Shown piece after piece: positions 44,692 to 51,868 of a DNA stretch of 64,000 nucleotides (positions are counted from its first letter, which is position 1; every line of letters begins with the position of its first letter). The notes under the pieces were generated by a model that did not search any database, was not told the DNA's origin, and saw only the letters and a list, made by a program, of their open reading frames with translations. The stretch lies in contig JAUILP010000013.1 of NCBI GenBank assembly GCA_030432875.1, forward strand, positions 1 to 64,000, read 5' to 3'. Origin of the DNA: Oligoflexia bacterium (GTDB lineage: Bacteria > Bdellovibrionota_B > Oligoflexia > Oligoflexales > JAGOVF01). A program made the position numbers and the translations under genes.

Positions 44692-45214
44692 GTAAATTTT
44701 TTTAGTCATTTATTTATCAATTAGCATCTTGATAAACCACGAAATTATAATATTTGAACAATTTAGGATGCGACTTCAGAAAAGGCACTATTTTTCTACA
44801 TCATCAGGCTTTAACTACTATGGGCTTAAACTTATTGGCAGCACATCAGAAAAATTTTTGCTGCAATAGCACTTGATGCCAAATAAGTGACATATTGTAC
44901 AAAAAACCTACACATTGTAACTGAATTTAAGTGCAGTTAAACATTATGCTGACGCCAGGAGAACTTCCGGGAGAAAGTCATCAGAGACTTTTCCTGGATC
45001 CCTGTGGGCTTTTGCGTTTTCAGGCTTAAAGCAGCCTATATTGGGCTTACGCCGCCGTTGGCGTGCGCCATCAAGCACCTATAAAAATTGGACATTTAAT
45101 TAAAACAGCGGCTATCGGAAAGACCTCATATTGACTTGGTGCACTTATTGCAGAATAAAACAAAAAACACCCTATTTAGGGCGATTGACCGATCTTTAAT
45201 TTTAGGGGCATGAC
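44692..45214. other. Intergenic region with clustered small hairpins
   Basis: No coding sequence is supported. From about 44925 to 45190 the base composition becomes more GC-rich. Several short stems follow one another: TAACTG/CAGTTA, CCAGGA/TCCTGG around AAAGTC/GACTTT, AGGCT/AGCCT, ACGCC/GGCGT and CCCTA/TAGGG. It could be a small RNA or a long structured leader of the next lipoprotein. No terminator T run was found, so support is weak. Confidence 0.35.
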
Positions 45215-45925
45215 ATGATAAAAATGATTTTCTTGTTCGTATTTTTGCCGTTATTCGGCTGTGGTGAAAAAAACCACAATACCAACGTTGATCAAGAATA
45301 TAAACCAGCGCTTGCTCTCAGCCCCGAAAATACCACCTTGACCTGTAAAATTAAATTTCAACAATTTTGGGCGATTGACATTACCACAGATACCCCTTCG
45401 TTCCTACTCTCTCAAGAGCACGTTATATACAATGGAGAATTTGCAAGCACCCTTCAGGATGGCCTGGATTTAGATTTATATGCAGATAATATGAGGCAAA
45501 TGGAGGCTGAGTCTCGCGAAAATACCCTCGCCAGCAGCCCAAACATTAGCAACTTCAAAGTAAATGTGTCTGTTACGGATGAAGAGGGGGAGTGTGAATA
45601 TAGGGATAATAATTTTTATCTATCACTAGAAACACATGTTGTCGTTAGAGATCTTCCAAGAAATTTAACCAGCACCACAAAAACCTGCGTAAATTTTGCA
45701 GAAGCGGAAAAGAAATTAGATTTTAAAATTTCACTAAATTTTGGACCACAAAGGAGGACAACAGGTGTATTAGAATCGGGCCTAGATGACTTTGATACTT
45801 TAAGTGTATTAAATTCTGAGGCACCGCCTATTATTTTCAATTTTTCTTGTAAAATAAGCAAAGTTAACCCCGATTTATCGGCAGCCACCCCCACGGATCG
45901 TGATACGGCGACAGCGTCCGAATAA
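45215..45925 (+). CDS. Lipoprotein of unknown function
   Basis: 236 residues. Very short signal with lipobox (LFVFLPLFGCGEKN, Cys near 16). The mature part is mostly beta-type with four further cysteines (TCKIKF, GECEYR, KTCVNF, FSCKIS), possibly two disulphides, and the repeated C-K-I context suggests two related halves. No domain recognised. It converges on the pabA-like gene with a 6-base gap. A short leader with TTAGGGGC precedes the ATG. Confidence 0.68.
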   Translation: MIKMIFLFVFLPLFGCGEKNHNTNVDQEYKPALALSPENTTLTCKIKFQQFWAIDITTDTPSFLLSQEHVIYNGEFASTLQDGLDLDLYADNMRQMEAESRENTLASSPNISNFKVNVSVTDEEGECEYRDNNFYLSLETHVVVRDLPRNLTSTTKTCVNFAEAEKKLDFKISLNFGPQRRTTGVLESGLDDFDTLSVLNSEAPPIIFNFSCKISKVNPDLSAATPTDRDTATASE

Positions 45926-45931
45926 TAGGCG

Positions 45932-46579
45932 TTAACGCAAACCCTTTACCCATGTCTCTACAATTCTATATATATTCCTAGCAATAACATCTTTTTGACT
46001 GGTGAGAAATGAATCAGGATGAAACTGCATCGCCATGACGGGCGCTAACTGCGGGTGCCTGTACTCTAAAGAAAGAATTTGCCCTTTCTCATCATGACCA
46101 CTTATCACCCAGTCCGGAGATAACAGGGGTTTGGCGTCCCCAGAAAGGCTAAGAGAGTTATACACGCCCACCTCTAAAGAATCAGCCGCGATGTCCTGAT
46201 ATAAACCCAAAAAATCATTTATTATCACCCGCCGCTTCTTACCGTGCATGGGTTCCTTAAGTGGTTCGACCTTAAACCCTAAATGAAACCCAATAATTTG
46301 GTGACCTAAGCAAATCCCAAGCAGCGGGACTTTAAACATGATTTTTTTAGTGAGCTTTAGAGTAGGCCGGGCATCCTGCGGGGCGTGCGGCCCTGGAGAA
46401 AGGATAAGAAGATCAAGCCCCGCCTCATCCACAAGTGAATTCATTGCTTTTTCATCTTCAAAATTCACAATGCGAATATTTTCGATTTGGGGAACAACCA
46501 AAAGCCAATCGACGACATTATGGGTAAAACTATCATTGTGATCGACGAGAACAATGTTTAACATTTTTTTGCGGCTCAA
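45932..46579 (-). CDS. pabA: Class I glutamine amidotransferase, TrpG/PabA type
   Basis: 215 residues. MLNIVLVDHNDSFTHNVVDWL is the PabA/TrpG N-terminus. LILSPGPHAP, the nucleophile Cys in LLGICLGHQIIGF and the His in AMQFHPDSFLTS complete the set. It supplies ammonia from glutamine to chorismate-using enzymes for p-aminobenzoate or anthranilate. The synthase partner is not in the window; a class IV aminotransferase at the right edge could be PabC, but it is 17 kb away. The start is 5 bases after ctpA ends, so it is co-transcribed with the protease. Confidence 0.85.
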   Translation of the reverse strand: MSRKKMLNIVLVDHNDSFTHNVVDWLLVVPQIENIRIVNFEDEKAMNSLVDEAGLDLLILSPGPHAPQDARPTLKLTKKIMFKVPLLGICLGHQIIGFHLGFKVEPLKEPMHGKKRRVIINDFLGLYQDIAADSLEVGVYNSLSLSGDAKPLLSPDWVISGHDEKGQILSLEYRHPQLAPVMAMQFHPDSFLTSQKDVIARNIYRIVETWVKGLR

Positions 46580-46584
46580 AGACT

Positions 46585-47964
46585 CTATTTCAATATCGCC
46601 ATACCACGCAAATAACTGTAGGCGAGCTTGACGGATTCATCTTGCTGAAGGTTTTTGGGCCATTTATCCATAATTTTTTCTAGGGTCTGGTTACTAGAAA
46701 AATCGCTGAGATCATGGGCTTCAATATGCCCCTTTAAATCGCTTTCCTTGAGAGGCTTTCGAGGTTGCTTAGTCCCTGTCACAGCTTTTGTCATATTTAA
46801 TGGGATATCAGGCGATATACCCCTTGCTTGGATGGAACGGTCGTTAGGAGTATAATAACGCGCAATAGTTAACTTTAAGCCCGCACCATTGGGGAGTGAA
46901 ATAAGCGTCTGCACAGAGCCCTTACCAAAGGTAGTTTCTCCCATAATGATCGATCTTTTATGATCCTGAAGGGCACCGGCAACAATTTCTGAAGCACTTG
47001 CAGATCCTGAATTAACTAGGGTTACGATAGGAAAATCACTAAATGTCCCCACTTTGCTTGCAAATTCGCGCTCGACTTTTTTGGTATCCCGCCCTACCGT
47101 GGAAACAATAATACCAGACTCAATAAAAAGATCGGAAACCTTTACAGCCTGATCTAAGAGCCCGCCAGGATTGTCGCGCAAATCAAGAAGTAAACCCTTG
47201 ATGGCCATATTTTTTGCGGATTTTTGTAAAAATGAGCTCAATTCTTCATAAGTATTTTCCTGAAAACTTGATATCCGGGCATAGAGGATTTGCTCCCGCA
47301 AATCTGCAGTACGCAGTGATTTAACATTGATAATTTCCCTGACGAGTTTAAATATCAGTGGTTTCTTTTCTTTGACGCGCTTTATGGTCAAGGTCATTGT
47401 ACTCCCTGGAGCTCCCCGCATAATGTCGGCGGCCTTGGTGGGCGTAAGTTTTGCCACCTCAAATCCATCTATCGCCGTAACTTCATCTCCGGCTTGGACG
47501 CCAGCCTTTTCAGCTGGGCTATCTTCTATGGGGGAAACAACAATCAGTTTCTCGCCTTCTGGAGAAACAATAATGCCCACTCCGCCAAATCTCCCCTGCG
47601 TACCTGTGGTCAAATCCTCAAAATCTTTTTTTGTCATCAAAACCGTGTGCGGATCAAGTTCCCCAACCATTCCTTTCAAGGCACTAATAACAAGATCATC
47701 TTGATCGACCTTAGACTCATCAACATAGAGATTTTCTAAAAAGAAAAGTCCCTGAGCCAAAGACTCCAGCGCCTTATAGCGCGCGCTTATTTTTGCGGCA
47801 TGAACGTTTTCATCTTCTTGCTCCCCACCGGAAATATTGCCCGTCGTCCCGTCCACTGACTCAGGAGGAGGGGTAAGCTTATCATTGGGCTCCGTCTCTG
47901 CTGCCCATAAATAATGCGGCAATAACAAGATAAAACCGAGAAAAGCGAAACTATGAATGCGCAT
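46585..47964 (-). CDS. ctpA: C-terminal processing protease (S41, CtpA/Prc type)
   Basis: 459 residues with a signal peptide (HSFAFLGFILLLPHYLWAAE). A PDZ domain at about 130-215 (GRFGGVGIIVSPEGEKLIVVSP...AGVQAGDEVTAIDG) precedes the S41 catalytic domain: LLLDLRDNPGGLLDQAV, the Ser in NSGSASASEIVAGAL near 317 and the Lys in MGETTFGKGSVQT near 345. It cuts periplasmic proteins from their C-terminus. The acidic linker after the signal is not conserved. Upstream of pabA in one operon. Confidence 0.94.
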   Translation of the reverse strand: MRIHSFAFLGFILLLPHYLWAAETEPNDKLTPPPESVDGTTGNISGGEQEDENVHAAKISARYKALESLAQGLFFLENLYVDESKVDQDDLVISALKGMVGELDPHTVLMTKKDFEDLTTGTQGRFGGVGIIVSPEGEKLIVVSPIEDSPAEKAGVQAGDEVTAIDGFEVAKLTPTKAADIMRGAPGSTMTLTIKRVKEKKPLIFKLVREIINVKSLRTADLREQILYARISSFQENTYEELSSFLQKSAKNMAIKGLLLDLRDNPGGLLDQAVKVSDLFIESGIIVSTVGRDTKKVEREFASKVGTFSDFPIVTLVNSGSASASEIVAGALQDHKRSIIMGETTFGKGSVQTLISLPNGAGLKLTIARYYTPNDRSIQARGISPDIPLNMTKAVTGTKQPRKPLKESDLKGHIEAHDLSDFSSNQTLEKIMDKWPKNLQQDESVKLAYSYLRGMAILK

Positions 47965-48347
47965 TGAAACTTCCTTGTTCTATTAAAATGATTGCAAATA
48001 CGGCACGGAAAAATAGCCACCAACTCTATACTTAAGCAAAGGGTACTTTAATACTTAATAACCGAAGTCCCTTTACCCCAAAAAAATGTTCTCCATTGAG
48101 TTTACCTGAAGAAATCGAAAAGGCTTAGAAAAAAATCCTCTTTAGCGCGCTATACAGACATCTCACCCCAAATTTGTGGGGAACAAGACATGGGGGGGGG
48201 GGGGGGGGATAGAAACACAGCAGTTACTTTGGGGCACTTAAGCATCTTTTGGGAATAAGCAATGAACAAAACCTGACCTTTACAAAGCAGCACTCCGCGG
48301 CTTTTTTTCGGGTACACAAAAGAGTGTAAGTTTGCCCGGAGGTTTGG
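47965..48347. other. Intergenic region containing a G17 tract
   Basis: 383 bases between two minus-strand genes; the promoter of ctpA should lie in its left part. It holds 17 consecutive Gs (48192-48208). No gene recognised. Confidence 0.5.
48192..48208. repeat. Homopolymer of 17 G
   Basis: Seventeen Gs in a row in an otherwise AT-rich intergenic stretch, about 230 bases upstream of the ctpA start and 140 bases past the end of the TPR gene. A tract this long can slip in replication or fold as a quadruplex, but it may also be a base-calling artefact. Confidence 0.9.
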
Positions 48348-49196
48348 CTAGCGATTTATTTTTGTCAGTATATTTGTCGCTAAAGATCGATCACCTACTT
48401 GCAAATCTTTTTGAGCAAGATAGCCTTTTAAGATTTGGGTCGCCTCTTTTTTCTTACCCATTTTTAAGTAGTGCTTACTGAGAACCGCCACTGGTTCTAA
48501 ACACTTATTGCAATTATGAATGGCTTTTTTAAAGACATCTTCTGCTAATTTATTTCTACCAGTCTTCTGATATACCCTCCCCATGCGCATCAAGGAAAGA
48601 TAAAATAATGAATTTTGTACCAGCGCTTTTTGGTAATACTTTTCCGCGAGTTTGAGTTTTTTTTCTTTTTCGTAGGTCAAACCGATGTTGTGAAAAATCC
48701 GTTCGGGAAATCGGTATTTCGTCTTGTCACCTGCCGCGAGATTCTTAAGGGCTCCCTTCAAGGTTTTTCTTGCCTGAGGAAATTGGCGCGCTTCAATTTG
48801 CGCAGAACTCAAATTTAGCGCAGCACTAGGACTTGGCATCATGTTATAAGATTTTTCAAGATATGAAATTGCCAAAATAGGATTTTTAAGGGCCATTTGC
48901 GTCAGGCCCATAAGCATGTGCAGCTCAGCTTCTTCAGGATATTTATTTAGAGCAATGGCCAGCTCAGCATTAGCCTTTACGGCCTCACCCGACTCCAAAT
49001 AGTTATAAATTAGGGCCTTTTGGGCCTGAAGGGCATTACTTTTCCCCTCTCCTTTCTTTTGGGTATCAAGGCTCGCACAGCTCTGCAGCGCAGAGACCAT
49101 AAAACTAAGCGTTATAGCGAAAACCAGATAATAACAGTTAGGAAAAAGATTTAAAGATTTTTTATTATTGGCCTCGAAAAGGTCTAACTGGCACAT
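48348..49196 (-). CDS. TPR lipoprotein, PilF/PilW-like
   Basis: 282 residues. The signal is unusually late (membrane segment 22-38) with lipobox SALQSCAS (Cys near 40); an inner start could be used. It has at least five TPR units: KANAELAIALNKYPEEAELHMLMG, ILAISYLEKSYNM, RIFHNIGLTYEKEKKLKLAEKYYQKAL, MRMGRVYQKTGRNKLAEDVFKKAI and VLSKHYLKMGKKKEATQIL. This layout is that of PilF/PilW, the pilotin for the type IV pilus secretin. A prepilin peptidase is in the window, but no other pilus gene is near, so the assignment is tentative. Confidence 0.78.
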   Translation of the reverse strand: MCQLDLFEANNKKSLNLFPNCYYLVFAITLSFMVSALQSCASLDTQKKGEGKSNALQAQKALIYNYLESGEAVKANAELAIALNKYPEEAELHMLMGLTQMALKNPILAISYLEKSYNMMPSPSAALNLSSAQIEARQFPQARKTLKGALKNLAAGDKTKYRFPERIFHNIGLTYEKEKKLKLAEKYYQKALVQNSLFYLSLMRMGRVYQKTGRNKLAEDVFKKAIHNCNKCLEPVAVLSKHYLKMGKKKEATQILKGYLAQKDLQVGDRSLATNILTKINR

Positions 49197-49426
49197 AAAA
49201 CTACCCCTTTTTAATTAATAACCACTAACAGAGTAAAAATAAGCCCAAATTACCGCTAAGCTTAGAAAGAAATAAATTGTGTTGAGGTCTCCTAAAGTAT
49301 ATTTTATATCATAAGCTGTTCGGAATAAATGATTGGGCATGTTGCAAATGGTCTTTTTAAGTTAAGGCTCTGTGTTAATACAGCAAATAAAAATAAAATG
49401 CGTCCTAATCAAAAGGTATATTTTAT

Positions 49427-50530
49427 ATGCAAAACTCAGATGACTCTAAAGAGAGCCCCAAAACAATAAGTGGAGCAGAGACTGCTGCCAAAAATGAGTT
49501 ATTAATTCAGCTCGGTAAAAATTTGTGCGCTGCACGGCTGGCAGCTGGTTTATCGGTTAAACAAATTTCAGAAACAACCCGAATAAATAGTAGTTTTATT
49601 GAGTCCATTGAACAAGGAGACCTAAGCCAACTTCCGGGACTCGCTTTTGGCAGAGGGTTTATTGACTGCATTTGTAAGGAACTAAAGATAGAGCCAAAAA
49701 GCTTCCTAAATCTTTATGATGACTACATTAAAAGCAACCAACTCAATGACTTCAAAACTCTCGATCCCTGCAATAGCAACCACATTAGGCAGTCTTCAGA
49801 TGAGAAGAAAACCTTAAAGAATTTGAATCAATTTTGGAGTCCCTCAGAAAAAAACCGCGGCTTACTTAAAAATGGCGGCAACTATGTCACCTATTCCCTT
49901 TATTTTGCTGCGATTCTAGGGCTTTTCTTGATCACTTTTTCCTATTTTAAAAAAAATAAGCCCGTTACCCCAAATTCCGTCGTATCAGAATCTACAAACT
50001 CTATGGCACCCATCCCCGCTAATGAGATTGAAACTTTTACCGTATCTGATATCGCGGACACCCAGACAGAGGACCTCGCGCCCGTCGATTCAAACGGCGT
50101 GAACAGTCGCGTTGAGCCCCTAGCCCAAAATACCGGCAAGATTCCCGCGCCTGAAAATGCCCCAATCAGCCCCACTAAGCCTCAGGTGGGTGAGCAAAAA
50201 ACCTCACCGTCAGATTCCGCAGAAGATGAAAACCCCGCACCCACGGCTCAGGCTAAGACAACCGCATCAAAAAACACAATATATATTAAAGTCTTAGAGC
50301 CTTCAGATATCCGCCAACGCTGTGATGGAGGCGGTTATCAAACTAAGCGCTGGGAGCAGTCAGGTGAAATATCTTTTAATGCCGCCTGCGAAATAACTCT
50401 TTTTGATGCCGCAGCCGTAGAGCTTACTTTTAACGGTGCGCCTCTGGGCAACCTCGGCAATAAGAATATACGTAGAAATTTAAGCTTTTCAAACCAGCCG
50501 GTTAAATCTGCTGCCACACAAAAACTCTAA
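49427..50530 (+). CDS. rodZ: RodZ-like cytoskeletal membrane protein
   Basis: 367 residues. N-terminal helix-turn-helix of the RodZ type (GKNLCAARLAAGLSVKQISETTRINSSFIESIEQGDLSQLPGLAFGRGFI), then one membrane helix near 150-170 (YVTYSLYFAAILGLFLITF) and a Pro/Thr/Ala-rich periplasmic linker. The C-terminal DUF4115 domain is TIYIKVLEPSDI...GEISFNAACEITLFDAAAVELTFNGAPLGNLG. RodZ links MreB to the elongasome. The cytoplasmic part is a little long. No ispG or miaB neighbour, which often accompanies it. Confidence 0.88.
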   Translation: MQNSDDSKESPKTISGAETAAKNELLIQLGKNLCAARLAAGLSVKQISETTRINSSFIESIEQGDLSQLPGLAFGRGFIDCICKELKIEPKSFLNLYDDYIKSNQLNDFKTLDPCNSNHIRQSSDEKKTLKNLNQFWSPSEKNRGLLKNGGNYVTYSLYFAAILGLFLITFSYFKKNKPVTPNSVVSESTNSMAPIPANEIETFTVSDIADTQTEDLAPVDSNGVNSRVEPLAQNTGKIPAPENAPISPTKPQVGEQKTSPSDSAEDENPAPTAQAKTTASKNTIYIKVLEPSDIRQRCDGGGYQTKRWEQSGEISFNAACEITLFDAAAVELTFNGAPLGNLGNKNIRRNLSFSNQPVKSAATQKL

Positions 50531-50544
50531 GCAAAATATTAAGG

Positions 50545-50572
50545 CATAAAACTTGGCCTCCTTGGTTTTATG
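50545..50572 (+). terminator. Hairpin after the rodZ-like gene
   Basis: CATAAAAC (50545-50552) pairs perfectly with GTTTTATG (50565-50572) just after the stop. No T run follows, so it may be a weak terminator or an RNA-end stabiliser. Confidence 0.5.
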
Positions 50573-50640
50573 TGGCGATTATTTAATGTAATAATAGAAA
50601 TTTTTTACCATTCGTCAAAACCTGATTTTTCAAAAGAACT

Positions 50641-50855
50641 TTAGTTTCGCTAACGCTCACCGAAAAGTTTTTTAGAGCTTCGGTTCTAAAGTGTGCGTAG
50701 ATAACCAGAGCAGAATGCTTTGCGCGAAGATGGTTGATATTGTGCGACCCATGGATGGGTCAAAATACCAGGAGGGTATTTTAATCTTCTACTTTATCTA
50801 TAGCCAATTTTTTTGCTACAAAACCGCAGAAACCTTTCTGCGGTTATTTTTTTTT
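50641..50855 (+). ncRNA. Candidate structured small RNA with GGA-loop hairpins
   Basis: Four tight hairpins follow one another and end in a textbook terminator. TTTAGAGC-TTCG-GTTCTAAA (50671-50690) has a UUCG tetraloop. AACCA/TGGTT (50703-50735) encloses a GCA-rich loop. GACCCAT-GG-ATGGGTC (50746-50761) and AAAATACC-AGGAG-GGTATTTT (50762-50782) both present GGA at the apex. The CATGGATG apex matches the CANGGA(T/C)G pattern bound by CsrA/RsmA. No credible ORF (the 71-residue ORF here lacks a ribosome site and crosses the terminator). Its start is not defined. CsrA-sponge function is inference. Confidence 0.6.
50822..50855 (+). terminator. Strong Rho-independent terminator ending the RNA candidate
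   Basis: AACCGCAGAA (50822-50831) pairs perfectly with TTCTGCGGTT (50836-50845) around a 4-base loop and is followed by A and nine Ts. Confidence 0.93.
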
Positions 50856-50992
50856 ACCCGCGCACAGTCTATTATTAGAGCCTTATTAAGCAATTTTTTT
50901 GCATAGGAAAATCTTTAAAAATGCCCTATCTTAAGGATACTTCTCGGTAAGAAAATCGGGGCGTTTATTCTGTAACTAGCAAGAAAGGCCGC

Positions 50993-51868
50993 ATGCACAC
51001 CCATAAAATTGCTACCCTCATTTCAATTGATGAGGCCATGAAATATAGAGCGTCATTGGGCACCACAAAACGCGTTGCGTTTATCCCTACCATGGGCGCA
51101 CTCCACCAGGGCCACCTGAGCCTTGTGAGGAGAGCGCGAGAAGATAACTGCCTGGTCATCGTTTCCATATTTGTCAATCCCACTCAATTTGGTCCCAATG
51201 AGGATTTTTCAAAGTATCCACGCACATTAGAGCGCGATGTTTCCCTACTTTATCAAGAAAACATTGAGGCCTTATTTTTACCTAACACAGCAAACATGTA
51301 TCCGCCAAATTATAGCACTTATATTTCGCCACAAAGTATGGCGGCTGAGCTATGTGGCAAAACCAGACCACAACACTTTCAGGGTGTTTTAACTATTGTG
51401 TTAAAGCTTTTCAACATAATCAGACCACAGGTTGCCTATTTCGGAAAAAAAGATTATCAGCAATTATTTCTCATAAAAAAAATGGCTCTTGACCTCAATC
51501 TGGACATCGATATTGTCGGTGTAGAAACCTCCCGCGACCACGATGGCTTGGCTCTAAGCAGCCGCAACCAATACCTAACCAAAGAAGAGCGTGTGATCGC
51601 ACCACAAATTTATGCTGCCTTAAAAAAAGCAAAAGAGCAGGCACAGAGGGAAACCAAGTATAGAGATCCCGATCAAATACTAAAGGTTTTTTTAAAATCC
51701 CTAGAGCCTTATCCAGAGCTAAAGCTCGAATATGTAGAAATACGTCGTCAAGAAGACCTTACCCAAATCCACGAAGCATTCTTAGAGCCTGCCGTCATCC
51801 TTACTGCAGTTCGTTTAGGATCGACTCGGCTTATAGATAACATTGAAGTTGGTCCCTATGAAGCGTAA
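50993..51868 (+). CDS. panC: Pantothenate synthetase
   Basis: 291 residues. RVAFIPTMGALHQGHLSLVRRAREDN carries the two ATP-binding His residues of the HIGH-type motif (near 37 and 40). VSIFVNPTQFGPNEDFSKYPRTLERD, QHFQGVLTIVLKLFNIIRPQVAYFGKKDYQQLFLI, SRDHDGLALSSRNQYL (KMSKS-equivalent region) and VRLGSTRLIDN complete the pattern. It joins pantoate and beta-alanine. panB is 12 kb upstream. The plsB-like gene starts inside its last codons, so translation of the two is probably coupled. Confidence 0.97.
   Translation: MHTHKIATLISIDEAMKYRASLGTTKRVAFIPTMGALHQGHLSLVRRAREDNCLVIVSIFVNPTQFGPNEDFSKYPRTLERDVSLLYQENIEALFLPNTANMYPPNYSTYISPQSMAAELCGKTRPQHFQGVLTIVLKLFNIIRPQVAYFGKKDYQQLFLIKKMALDLNLDIDIVGVETSRDHDGLALSSRNQYLTKEERVIAPQIYAALKKAKEQAQRETKYRDPDQILKVFLKSLEPYPELKLEYVEIRRQEDLTQIHEAFLEPAVILTAVRLGSTRLIDNIEVGPYEA

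Noticed and set aside
50691-50906. 71-residue ORF between the rodZ-like gene and panC
   Set aside because: No ribosome site, reads through three perfect hairpins and the terminator; the region is better explained as structured RNA.
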